Origin: Bacillus sp. J33
GTDB lineage: Bacteria; Bacillota; Bacilli; Bacillales; Cytobacillaceae
Assembly (NCBI RefSeq): GCF_000518885.1
Contig: NZ_JAEL01000041.1
Location: forward strand, 181-47,457
DNA length: 47,277 bases
Direction: 5' to 3'
Part shown: positions 17,687-24,765 of the stretch, in pieces
How the letters are laid out: the number at the start of each line of letters is the position of its first letter
How positions within the stretch are numbered: position 1 is the stretch's first letter
The notes under the pieces: generated by a model
What the model saw: only the letters and a program-made list of their open reading frames with translations
Told to the model about the DNA's origin: nothing
Database searches by the model: none
Program-made: the position numbers and the translations under genes

Positions 17687-18467
17687 GTGGAAAAAATTTA
17701 ATTTTACTTGCTGCGGTTTGCTACCAGGCCAACTCACGGGTTGAGAGAAGAGGTAAATATATACGGCCAAAAGGATTTAAGGAAGTAATTCTGTTAGATA
17801 GTTCTGAGTATCCATTAGCTGGTTTTATCATTGAATCATCTGAGGAAATCATTGTTGCTTTTAGAGGAACTGAACTTCTAATTGATGTCTTAATGGACTT
17901 GGATTGGTTTCAGCGGACTTACCCGTTTGTACCTGACAGCGGAAAGGTAGACAATGGGTTCTTAAGAGATTATAGGAGAATCCGTTCAAAAGTGAATCAA
18001 CACACTTAATCATCTTCCTTCAAATAAAAGGCTATTTATTACAGGACATAGCTTAGGATGCGCGGTTGCTACGCTGGCCGCGCTGGATATAGCAGCAAAT
18101 ACCGATTTTTAACAGCCAAGCGTTTATACTTGTGCCTCCCCGAGAGTTGGCAACCCTGAATTTGTGGATGCTTACAATAGGGCTATCGATCATAGTATAC
18201 GAGTTGTCAATATTAATGATATCATCCCTCATTTGCCGCCGCCCGAAATACTTCTCCTTCTTTTTTCATACCGCCATGGCCGAAAGATACCCCCTTCAAT
18301 TTCAAACGTTTAGTATTCCGCGAAATCACGAAATCGAATATTACTTTAGAAGACTTTGCAGTATGTTTGAAACCACATGCAAAAAAATCTGCGGCGAGAA
18401 CCATAAACTTTGCCCGCCTTTTAGCGATGAGGATGCATTCTTTCTTATCCGAGGTGTTAAGGACTAG
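17687..18467 (+). pseudogene. Broken class 3 lipase
   Basis: Joined across frames, the sequence encodes a recognisable Lipase_3 alpha/beta hydrolase: ILLAAVCYQ near the N-terminus, IIVAFRGTE, the nucleophile elbow LFITGHSLGCAVATL, then SPRVGNPEFVDAYN and IRVVNINDIIPHLPPP. A GGAGGTG ribosome site precedes GTG 17687. At least four lesions are visible. They are a one-base loss in the A-run at 17691-17696, a frameshift near 18001-18006, an in-frame TAA at 18110-18112, and a frameshift near 18276-18290. The C-terminal part remains open in another frame to 18467. With three shifts and a stop it cannot be functional unless these are sequencing errors, and four in one gene makes that unlikely. Confidence 0.85.
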
Positions 18468-18685
18468 CTAGAGTTCTCTAAGCCAATTTTTTACTGCTTT
18501 AAAGCAGGCCGGATAATAAAGAAACCTTGGCTGCTGTCAACGAAATAGAAAAAACATTTTGATAAAATAGGTATAATTACCTATATGCACAGCTTGTTTA
18601 TGTTATTATTCTCTTATGTAAAACTTTAACATTTTAATAAGATATAGTATTTAAAACTATAAATTAAATGAGGGGAGAACTCTTA

Positions 18686-18955
18686 GTGATTGAAGAATCA
18701 TATATGAAAACCATGCGAATTTTATCCCTTTTTGAACGTCTTAGCCAAGAAGAAGTCATTATTAAGGAGAAGGAAGCTGAGCACTTTAATGTGAGCGTAA
18801 AAACCATTCAAAGAGATCTAAAAGAATTAAACGCGTATTTCTCCCACTATAAGTTTGATACTATAACGAATAGCATTGTTTATAATCGAAAGCTTAAGGG
18901 TTATATCCTTAAGTTTAACAAGGACTTAGCCCCTGGTAGAAAGGGGGAGAAGTAA
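18686..18955 (+). CDS. Small winged-helix DNA-binding protein
   Basis: An 89-aa protein consisting of only a winged helix-turn-helix of the DeoR/HTH_11 type. The recognition region is HFNVSVKTIQRDLKELN, typical of the N-terminus of DeoR and WYL-domain regulators, but no effector domain follows. GTG 18686 is chosen because AGGGGAG lies 8 nt upstream; an ATG at 18668 overlaps that ribosome site. It may be a free-standing regulator or a 3'-truncated remnant of a WYL protein. No obvious target gene is adjacent. Confidence 0.7.
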   Translation: MIEESYMKTMRILSLFERLSQEEVIIKEKEAEHFNVSVKTIQRDLKELNAYFSHYKFDTITNSIVYNRKLKGYILKFNKDLAPGRKGEK

Positions 18956-19093
18956 TGTGGATTCGGAGCTATTAAGGGCTTGACTTAGGTTCCATTAATA
19001 AATATCCCGTAAAATTAAGAAGATGGGATTGGTTTTTTGATCATGCCTATTTTGTAAACAGGGAACCTGAAAAGGCCCCTGTTTACGGACATC

Positions 19094-19231
19094 CTATTCC
19101 TTCAGACGATCCGGCAATCCCTGTATTGACGATACGACCACATCGAGTTTGGCTTCGATTCTGTTCAGCAGAAATAGTGTGACGACAATCGGGAAGCCAA
19201 GCTCGCTGATGAGTGTGACCATCTGTTCCAT
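19094..19231 (-). CDS. yvrJ: YvrJ family protein
   Basis: A 45-aa protein with one hydrophobic helix followed by a charged amphipathic tail (MEQMVTLISELGFPIVVTLF, then LLNRIEAKLDVVVSSI). This is the YvrJ family pattern, also reminiscent of small holin/BhlA-like proteins. ATG 19231 is preferred: AAGGAG lies 8 nt before it, whereas the ATG at 19237 is too close. In B. subtilis yvrJ lies beside the sigma-O genes and depends on them (family knowledge); here it ends the minus-strand sigma module. A terminator hairpin separates it from DUF2922. Confidence 0.8.
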   Translation of the reverse strand: MEQMVTLISELGFPIVVTLFLLNRIEAKLDVVVSSIQGLPDRLKE

Positions 19232-19294
19232 TGTCATTGCTCCTTTCCGGTGGCCAGGTCGCTTAGTGGGGCCTGGCACCCATTTATGGCATTG

Positions 19295-19327
19295 CTAAAA
19301 AAGGCCGGCTTCCTTGGAAATCGGCCT
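19295..19327 (-). terminator. Terminator between DUF2922 and yvrJ
   Basis: On the minus strand AGGCCG (19322-19327) pairs with CGGCCT (19302-19307), with inner TTCC/GGAA pairs, followed by six T residues. It should cut transcription before yvrJ unless read-through occurs. Confidence 0.7.
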
Positions 19328-19334
19328 CTTCGCA

Positions 19335-19553
19335 TTATGCTAATTCGTATTCGGTTACGTTACGCTCAACTAATTTAGCACCTTGAGCCTGAACAAAGTC
19401 ACCGCCATTGCCGTCAAACGCGTTGGCAGCAATGATCTGGTCCATCGCTGTTTTGACAGCGATTGGATCAATTGGTTCCTTCGGGTTCTCAACGGATAGC
19501 TTCGACGTTTTCCCCATTCCAGTCAGGAAAGACATTTCCAATGTTTTCGCCAT
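19335..19553 (-). CDS. DUF2922 family small protein
   Basis: A 72-aa protein of the DUF2922 type: MAKTLEMSFLTGMGKTSKLS, then a DPIAVKTAMDQIIAAN helix and a short C-terminal strand. Function unknown. ATG 19553 follows GGAGGTGAGAAAC. It lies 37 bp after the DUF1659 gene, so the two form one operon. DUF1659 and DUF2922 are a recurrent pair in Bacillaceae. Confidence 0.82.
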   Translation of the reverse strand: MAKTLEMSFLTGMGKTSKLSVENPKEPIDPIAVKTAMDQIIAANAFDGNGGDFVQAQGAKLVERNVTEYELA

Positions 19554-19590
19554 GTTTCTCACCTCCAAACAAGTTTAGAATTTTAGTAGA

Positions 19591-19809
19591 TTAGCCGACG
19601 ATTTCGAAGCTGTCGTTACGGTTAAGTGCTATTAACGGGTAGTTAGATAGCGTTCCGATGGCTTGTCCTACGGTGAAAAGCTGGTCCGCTGTAGCGGATT
19701 GCTTGACGCTGCTGTAGGTTTTGGATTTGTAGACTGGCTTGCCTAGTTCGTCCAGTCCTGTTTCAAAGACAAGGCGAAGTTTGGAATCGATGATATGTGT
19801 TTGTGCCAT
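19591..19809 (-). CDS. DUF1659 family small protein
   Basis: A 72-aa DUF1659 protein (MAQTHIIDSKLRLVFETGLD, ending IALNRNDSFEIVG). Function unknown; it is predicted to be a small beta-rich cytoplasmic protein. ATG 19809 has an excellent ribosome site (AAAGGAGGTG, 6 nt upstream). It is the first gene of the DUF1659-DUF2922(-yvrJ) unit, and its upstream ~50 bp is nearly identical to the region before the HTH gene at 21404, pointing to shared control. Confidence 0.82.
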   Translation of the reverse strand: MAQTHIIDSKLRLVFETGLDELGKPVYKSKTYSSVKQSATADQLFTVGQAIGTLSNYPLIALNRNDSFEIVG

Positions 19810-19814
19810 CTTGT

Positions 19815-19866
19815 TCACCTCCTTTCACCTTTATAATAGAAATGAAAGCCGGAAAAAGACATGGCA
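19815..19866 (-). promoter_or_regulatory. Shared promoter/leader element, copy A
   Basis: On the minus strand: CCATGTC, nine variable bases, then CTTTCATTTCTATTA and TAAAGGTGAAAGG, leading into the DUF1659 ribosome site. CATGTC and TCTATTA are 17 nt apart, the spacing of a bipartite promoter, but neither matches sigma-A. Copy B is at 21409-21462. Confidence 0.65.
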
Positions 19867-19905
19867 GTTAAAAATAATTTATGAGATTTTTAATTTAGTG
19901 ATTTA

Positions 19906-20397
19906 TCAATGGTGGATTTTGCTGAGGGTATATTTTAGCCTTTTTAAAGCCCCTTTTTTCCAAGCTCTAACCGCGGAGACCGTTACTCCATACTGTTCGG
20001 CAATTTGATTGGTCGTTAAATCATGGAGAAAGGTAGATATCACCCAGATCGTCTGGTTCTTGGTCAGTCCCTCACAATAGGAAAGGATCATTTTCTCTTC
20101 AAGGGGCCGGTCTGTAATAGGGTATTCGGTTATTGTCCAAAATCCTTCATCCGGAACCACACTGCGGTTCTCCTGCAGCTTGCTTTTCTTCAATTCGTCC
20201 AGTATCTTCATTTTTACATTTGAATAAGCAAAAGTTAGGAACTTCCCCTTCTCAGGGTCATATGTATTCCAGGACTCCCAGAGCCTGATTAATCCCAGCT
20301 GAAAGTATTCTTCCTGGTTTTTGTAAATGTTCAGGTTCCTTATGATCTGGTGAATCATCGGTTCAAATTGTACTGCCGCTTGCTCAAAGCTCTCCAT
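19906..20397 (-). CDS. Sigma-70 family RNA polymerase sigma factor (sigma-O/YvrI-like)
   Basis: A 163-aa sigma factor containing only regions 2 and 4. Region 2 spans about 28-72 (FQLGLIRLWESW, FLTFAYSNVKMKILDELKK) and region 4 about 115-155, with the helix-turn-helix TTNQIAEQYGVTVSAVRAWK. It lacks region 1 and a full region 3, like ECF and SigO-type factors. In B. subtilis the corresponding activity is split between SigO and RsoA; here both regions are on one chain. A YvrJ gene lies in the same module. ATG 20397 follows AAGGGA. No anti-sigma gene is recognisable nearby. Confidence 0.88.
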   Translation of the reverse strand: MESFEQAAVQFEPMIHQIIRNLNIYKNQEEYFQLGLIRLWESWNTYDPEKGKFLTFAYSNVKMKILDELKKSKLQENRSVVPDEGFWTITEYPITDRPLEEKMILSYCEGLTKNQTIWVISTFLHDLTTNQIAEQYGVTVSAVRAWKKGALKRLKYTLSKIHH

Positions 20398-20490
20398 TTG
20401 TCTATCCCTTCAGGAAAGCGCGCTCTCTAAGTATTCCCGGGTAGCTTTAAGATAGCGGAAAAAAGAGTTTGTTGCGAATTGAAAAAAAGT

Positions 20491-20586
20491 CGAGTTTCGG
20501 GGAGTTTACCCCCTAAACTCCCGAGTTTGGGTACCAAACTTTATGGATTAAGGGGGTAAACTCTCCAACTTACGGGGAAAATTCAC
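20491..20586 (-). repeat. Nested inverted repeats between the HTH gene and the sigma gene
   Basis: Three overlapping perfect inverted repeats occur within 96 bp. GGGAGTTTA/TAAACTCCC lies at 20500-20508/20514-20522. AGTTTGGGTACCAAACT is at 20524-20540. GAGTTTACCCCCT/AGGGGGTAAACTC, 13 bp, lies at 20502-20514/20551-20563. The last encloses the second and competes with the first, and GAGTTT also recurs directly. It could be an RNA switch or terminator in the sigma leader, or an iteron-like binding region for the HTH protein. Confidence 0.7.
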
Positions 20587-20591
20587 TTTTT

Positions 20592-21404
20592 TTATTTTTT
20601 GTAAAAAAAGTTCAGGCAGACGTTCTCAGACTCTGCTGTAAAACCCATTTCCAGCAAGTCTTCGAAGTAAAGCTCCTCTAGTTTTTTATTCAAAATGCCG
20701 TAGAAATAAGCGATCGGTTTCGCTACAGAGCTTGATTTCATTTTACGGATCAGCTGCTTAAAGGAATGGATGGCTGTGTCCAGTACCTGGGCCTGATCTT
20801 GTTCGCGTTGGTTTCGATAAGCTGCAATATTGGTCATTCGCCAAAACTCCTCAATGCTTTTAGCTTCAGGGAAGAAGTACTTCACAACATCCACGAATGG
20901 TTTAGGAACACGATCACTGGTAAAGGTGTGGTCGAGCCCGGTTTCGTTACGTTTTGTATTCTTTTGATTTTTATTAGTTTTAGAAAGATTGATGGTTTTA
21001 TTAGGGTGGTCCATTTTTTCTTTCTTAGGTGGCTCACTCTTGGGATAACGATTAAATACATATAAGTTACTGGATTGGGACCCATTTTTTCGTTCTGTTT
21101 CATGGACCGTGAAAATCCCCAGCTCAGCTGCCTTCACAATCATCCTTTTAAAAGTGGAGCGGGAAATTCCGTTGCCATTGTATTCTTCATGAATCGCTTT
21201 TAAAACGGTTCCGATTTTAGCATTGGATACGCCGGGAATTTTCGCTGCGAAACGTGCCAGCCTTGTAAGCCCCACCAGCTCACCTTTTGTAAACTGATCC
21301 TTATGTACCGCAAGCCACATTTCCATATGCGCATTAAATTCTTTTAGATTTGTAAACTGGGAAAACTGTTCAAACTGGTCAACACTGCCGGATTTTAAAT
21401 TCAT
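20592..21404 (-). CDS. Helix-turn-helix protein, replication-initiator-like
   Basis: A 270-aa basic protein. The N-terminal ~120 residues look like tandem winged helices (HTH_36 type), with IGTVLKAIHEEYNGNGISRS and TFKRMIVKAAELGIFTVHET. A Lys/Asn-rich linker follows (about 125-160). The C-terminal domain (about 165-270) includes FFPEAKSIEEFWRMTNIAA and resembles DnaD-like or plasmid initiator tails. A replication or transcription role is inferred, not shown. ATG 21404 is preferred over an upstream frame extension because the shared leader ends in GGGCGGTG 8 nt before it. First gene of the sigma module. Confidence 0.7.
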   Translation of the reverse strand: MNLKSGSVDQFEQFSQFTNLKEFNAHMEMWLAVHKDQFTKGELVGLTRLARFAAKIPGVSNAKIGTVLKAIHEEYNGNGISRSTFKRMIVKAAELGIFTVHETERKNGSQSSNLYVFNRYPKSEPPKKEKMDHPNKTINLSKTNKNQKNTKRNETGLDHTFTSDRVPKPFVDVVKYFFPEAKSIEEFWRMTNIAAYRNQREQDQAQVLDTAIHSFKQLIRKMKSSSVAKPIAYFYGILNKKLEELYFEDLLEMGFTAESENVCLNFFYKK

Positions 21405-21408
21405 TTTA

Positions 21409-21462
21409 TTGCACCGCCCTTTCACCTTTATTAATAGAAATGAAAGAGCGGAAACGACATGG
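21409..21462 (-). promoter_or_regulatory. Shared promoter/leader element, copy B
   Basis: Minus strand: CCATGTC, nine bases, CTTTCATTTCTATTA, then ATAAAGGTGAAAGG and the ribosome site of the HTH gene. Apart from the 9-bp variable block and one inserted A it is the same as copy A at 19815-19866. Confidence 0.65.
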
Positions 21463-21505
21463 GGGAAGGAAGGGAGTTGTGACAAAATAGTGAATTCAAT
21501 CCATT

Positions 21506-21618
21506 GTTTGATTGAACTTGCTTAAGGAAATTTGAGGGGAAGATAGGGGATGCAGCAAGAGGAATAATAAAAATCCCCAATTTACTTGAGGGTTCTGCTA
21601 GTAAACATTAATTTAATG
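21506..21618. repeat. Degenerate repeat remnant, left copy
   Basis: Segments TTGATTGAACTTGCTT (from 21508) and CCCCAATTTACTTGAG (from 21575), followed by TTCTGCTA and TTTAATGTA, recur in the same order at 30449-30534. The spacing differs (45 versus 18 bp between the two blocks). No reading frame is preserved. The stretch 21463-21870 otherwise holds no gene that I can support, only a terminator at its left-coordinate end near the dehydrogenase. Confidence 0.5.
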
Positions 21619-21803
21619 TAGGAGGGGAGTTTAGAATATAGTTCAGCCATTTACATGTAGTATATCTCCATTTATTAGATAGTTATATAAGCATAGTAGC
21701 CTGTTGGTTCAACTAAATTTTTATCATTGTTTATTGCTATTTCTTTTATTTATATTTGGTGAATTCGATTGAGGATTTGCCGAGGTTTTAGATCAATAAT
21801 TTA

Positions 21804-21834
21804 AGCCCCTTAAAGAAAATTTAAGGGGCTTTTT
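21804..21834. terminator. Terminator downstream of the phenylalanine dehydrogenase gene
   Basis: AGCCCCTTAAA (21804-21814) pairs perfectly with TTTAAGGGGCT (21820-21830). TTTTTA follows on the plus strand; on the minus strand the tail is TAAATTATT. It probably works in both directions and closes the nhaC-pdh unit. Confidence 0.7.
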
Positions 21835-21870
21835 ATAAGAATTTTGATATGTGAGTAAAAACAGACGTGA

Positions 21871-23028
21871 TTAATGGCGGACTTGCCACTTCGGACGTTT
21901 ATTTGGAGAGAAGAAGCTGTCTCTTTTCTTTCTTACATTCAGTCTTTTTTCGCATATCAAGTTTGCAGCTTGTACAGTTGTAATATTTTCATTTTCTGAT
22001 TGTTTTAGAACCTCAAGAATAGAACGGTAAATTGTTTTCGTTTTACTCAATACTCGGCTTTTGTTCGGCCCATATAATTCATCAGCTACCTGAATAACAC
22101 CACCACTATTTACAATATAATCAGGTGCGTAGAGGATTCCTTTTTCTTTTAAACTTTTAGCATGGCTCTCATGAAGCAGCTGGTTATTTGCTGCGCCCGC
22201 AATTCCTTTTACTTTTAGTTGTTCAATGGTTTGATCATTGATAATGCCCCCAATGGCACATGGAACAAACATATCCGCATCCGTTCCATAAATATCAGTA
22301 CCCTTGACAGCGATAGCTTTTCCACCCATTTGCTTTGCTTTTTCTACTAATGTTTGTACGGCTTCCTCGGAAACATCTGTAACATATAAATCGGCTCCAT
22401 GTTCCAGTAGATGTTCCGCTACTTTAAAACCAACTTTACCTAATCCTTGAATAGCAAATCTTTTTCCGCTTAAATTTTCGTGTCCCCATAATGTATTGGC
22501 AACAGCCTGAATACTGTATAAAACTCCAAGAGCTGTAGGAATTGATGTTTCACCGCCTCCACCGTATTCCTCTGGCAAACCGGCAATACAGTTTGTTTCT
22601 TTATGCGCATGAACGAAATCATCTAGGACAGTCCCCATATCCGTTCCTGTATAGAACCGTCCATTTAAGGAATCAATAAATTGTCCATATGCGCGGAATA
22701 ATTCCGGAGTTTTATCTTTCGCTGGATCTCCAATAATAACACCTTTACCGCCACCGAAGTCATTATCAGCTGCTGCATTTTTATATGTCATTCCTTTTGA
22801 TAACCGTAAAGCATCTTCTAAGGCTTCCTCAAATGTGTGATAAGGTCTCATTCTTGTTCCGCCTAATGCTGGACCAAGGGTAGTATCATGAATCGCAATG
22901 ATTGCTTTTAAGCCTGTTGTGGGATCGTTACAGAATAATACTTGTTCATGTCCTTGAATTTTTGTAAACATGTCAAATGAACCTGTTGATTGTATATTTG
23001 TATTTTCCGTTGCTAATGCCAATCTCAT
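21871..23028 (-). CDS. pdh: Phenylalanine dehydrogenase
   Basis: A 385-aa NAD-dependent amino-acid dehydrogenase of the Glu/Leu/Phe/Val family. It deaminates phenylalanine (and tyrosine) to the phenylpyruvates. Visible motifs: [25 protein letters not shown] with the catalytic lysines, [22 protein letters not shown], the Rossmann loop [10 protein letters not shown], and [20 protein letters not shown]. The C-terminal tail [13 protein letters not shown] and the overall wording match Bacillus phenylalanine dehydrogenases that I recall better than leucine dehydrogenase (about 364 aa). Context agrees: the product feeds hpd. ATG 23028 follows TAGGAGGAATTTAAA. It is downstream of nhaC by 38 bp in one transcript. 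Confidence 0.85.
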   Translation of the reverse strand: MRLALATENTNIQSTGSFDMFTKIQGHEQVLFCNDPTTGLKAIIAIHDTTLGPALGGTRMRPYHTFEEALEDALRLSKGMTYKNAAADNDFGGGKGVIIGDPAKDKTPELFRAYGQFIDSLNGRFYTGTDMGTVLDDFVHAHKETNCIAGLPEEYGGGGETSIPTALGVLYSIQAVANTLWGHENLSGKRFAIQGLGKVGFKVAEHLLEHGADLYVTDVSEEAVQTLVEKAKQMGGKAIAVKGTDIYGTDADMFVPCAIGGIINDQTIEQLKVKGIAGAANNQLLHESHAKSLKEKGILYAPDYIVNSGGVIQVADELYGPNKSRVLSKTKTIYRSILEVLKQSENENITTVQAANLICEKRLNVRKKRDSFFSPNKRPKWQVRH

Positions 23029-23066
23029 TTTAAATTCCTCCTAGTAAAGTAGTAAGTTATTAACCA

Positions 23067-24494
23067 TTACATTACATTTCTTGTTGCTTCAATCGTGTCT
23101 TCAGCTGTTTCGATTTCTTGTGCTTCTTCTTGCAAAGGCGCCAAACCAATGCCGGTATAACCGTAGATAATAGCAATAACCGGTGTGATCATACTAATAA
23201 AGACATAAGGGACATATTCCATCCCTATATTTAGAGTGGTCATAATAAAGGCTCCTGTTACTCCCCATGGAATCATTGGATGGATGATTGTCCCGGCATC
23301 TTCCAAAGTTCTAGATAAATTTTTAGGGTGGAGTTTTACCTTCTTATAAGCTGATTCAAATAACTGTCCAGGTAAAATGATGGAAAGATACTGTTCACCG
23401 ACAGTTAGGTTAATGCCAAGGCAAGAGAAAACAGTTGATGTAATAACATTTCCCCTGCTTTTCAACATTTTTTGAATCCCCTCAATAATCGAGTGGGCTA
23501 TCCCGATTTGTTGAATAATTCCCCCAAAGGCAAGTGATATTAAAATGAGTGAAACCCCAAATAACATACTGCTTAGTCCGCCAAGTGAAAGTAATTGATC
23601 AATCGCTTCTACACCTGTTTCTGCAACATATCCATTATGTGCTGTTGCCATAATGGTTCCAATCGCTACATTCGGAACCGTATAAAAAGTGGTTAAAATT
23701 GCTGCAATTAAACCAATTACAAGTGATGGAATAGGACTCATACGTTTTACAGCTAGAATAATGATTAACAATGGTGAAATTAGTGTGATGGGTGTAATCA
23801 TGAATTCATCATTTAGAACGTTGATAATTGTTTCGATTTGGTTACTGTTTGTATGGTCCCTATCCAGAAATACTCCGATAGAGGTGAATACAGCCAATGT
23901 AATGATAAAACTCGGAATTGATGTCCAAAGCATATGTTTAATATGCTCATAAATATTTACTTTTGCTGTTGCCGATGCAAGGTTAGTAGTATCCGAAAGG
24001 GGGGAGATTTTATCTCCAAAGATTGCCCCGGAAACAATGGCACCAGCTGTCATGGCTGGAGAAATGCCTAAAGCGTAGGCAACACCCATTAGGGAAACCC
24101 CGATAGTACCCATAGCGCTCCATGAACTTCCACAGAAAACCGAGACAATAGCACAGATCAGTAGTGTTGACATTAAGAAAAAATCAGGAGATAAAGTGTG
24201 TAAACCATAATAAGTTATCGTTGGAACTGTTCCATTTAGAACCCATACGCCTATTAAAATTCCAATTAAACAGAGAATTAGGATGGAGGGGATTCCGTGA
24301 AAAATCCCTTTTGCCATGGCGTTCTCTAAATCTTTCCATTTAAAACCCAATGTAAGTCCATAACAGGCAACGATAATTGTTGAGATGACAATCGGAATCT
24401 GAGGTGCGACACCATAATGAAGAATGCTTATACCTAATAAAGTAATAACGATCAGTATTACCATGATGGAGGCTGGAAATGAAGGTTTTTTCAT
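23067..24494 (-). CDS. NhaC-family antiporter, candidate aromatic amino-acid transporter
   Basis: A 475-aa integral membrane protein with about 11-12 hydrophobic helices and NhaC-family motifs: FCGSSWSAMGTIGVS, FGDKISPLSDTTNLAS and HPMIPWGVTGAF. The family covers Na+/H+ antiporters and sodium- or proton-coupled exchangers for organic acids (such as MleN). Being the first gene of a two-gene unit with phenylalanine dehydrogenase, and adjacent to the tyrosine operon, it may import Phe/Tyr or export a product; this is inference from position. ATG 24494 follows AAAGGAGAAGATTT. A sigma-A promoter and a cre site lie directly upstream. Confidence 0.88.
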   Translation of the reverse strand: MKKPSFPASIMVILIVITLLGISILHYGVAPQIPIVISTIIVACYGLTLGFKWKDLENAMAKGIFHGIPSILILCLIGILIGVWVLNGTVPTITYYGLHTLSPDFFLMSTLLICAIVSVFCGSSWSAMGTIGVSLMGVAYALGISPAMTAGAIVSGAIFGDKISPLSDTTNLASATAKVNIYEHIKHMLWTSIPSFIITLAVFTSIGVFLDRDHTNSNQIETIINVLNDEFMITPITLISPLLIIILAVKRMSPIPSLVIGLIAAILTTFYTVPNVAIGTIMATAHNGYVAETGVEAIDQLLSLGGLSSMLFGVSLILISLAFGGIIQQIGIAHSIIEGIQKMLKSRGNVITSTVFSCLGINLTVGEQYLSIILPGQLFESAYKKVKLHPKNLSRTLEDAGTIIHPMIPWGVTGAFIMTTLNIGMEYVPYVFISMITPVIAIIYGYTGIGLAPLQEEAQEIETAEDTIEATRNVM

Positions 24495-24553
24495 AAATCT
24501 TCTCCTTTATATTCTTTTATAAGGGCACCTTGATACCATGGGTTTCTCTTCAT

Positions 24554-24567
24554 AGAAAACGTTTACA
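24554..24567 (-). promoter_or_regulatory. Putative CcpA (cre) site of the nhaC-pdh unit
   Basis: On the minus strand TGTAAACGTTTTCT matches the cre consensus at 13 of 14 positions. It starts 8 bp after the -10 of the promoter at 24576-24604, i.e. across the expected transcription start, where CcpA would repress by blocking RNA polymerase. Confidence 0.65.
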
Positions 24568-24575
24568 ATTTATCA

Positions 24576-24604
24576 TGTATAGTCGGAACTTCCTAGTAAA
24601 TCAA
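24576..24604 (-). promoter_or_regulatory. Sigma-A promoter of the nhaC-pdh unit
   Basis: Minus strand TTGATT (24604-24599), 17-nt spacer, TATACA (24581-24576). It gives an 80-nt leader to ATG 24494. Confidence 0.6.
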
Positions 24605-24765
24605 GATTGTTTAGTTGCTGTTTCCATTCTTTATTGATATTTTAAATATAGGGTTATTTTTTCTTGCTTTCCTTTTTGCCACCCATTTTTGGGTGGCACT
24701 TTTATCTGGGTAAAGATTATTATTTTCTATATAAAAATATATTTAAAAGGGTTAAAGAATGACCT

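Noticed and set aside
19054..19086. Perfect 10-bp hairpin GTAAACAGGG/CCCTGTTTAC downstream of yvrJ as an intrinsic terminator
   Set aside because: Neither strand has a U-tract after the stem. It may still stabilise an mRNA end.
21871..23028. Leucine dehydrogenase (Bcd/Ldh)
   Set aside because: Same superfamily, but length, C-terminal tail and the Phe/Tyr context favour phenylalanine dehydrogenase; an assay would settle it.
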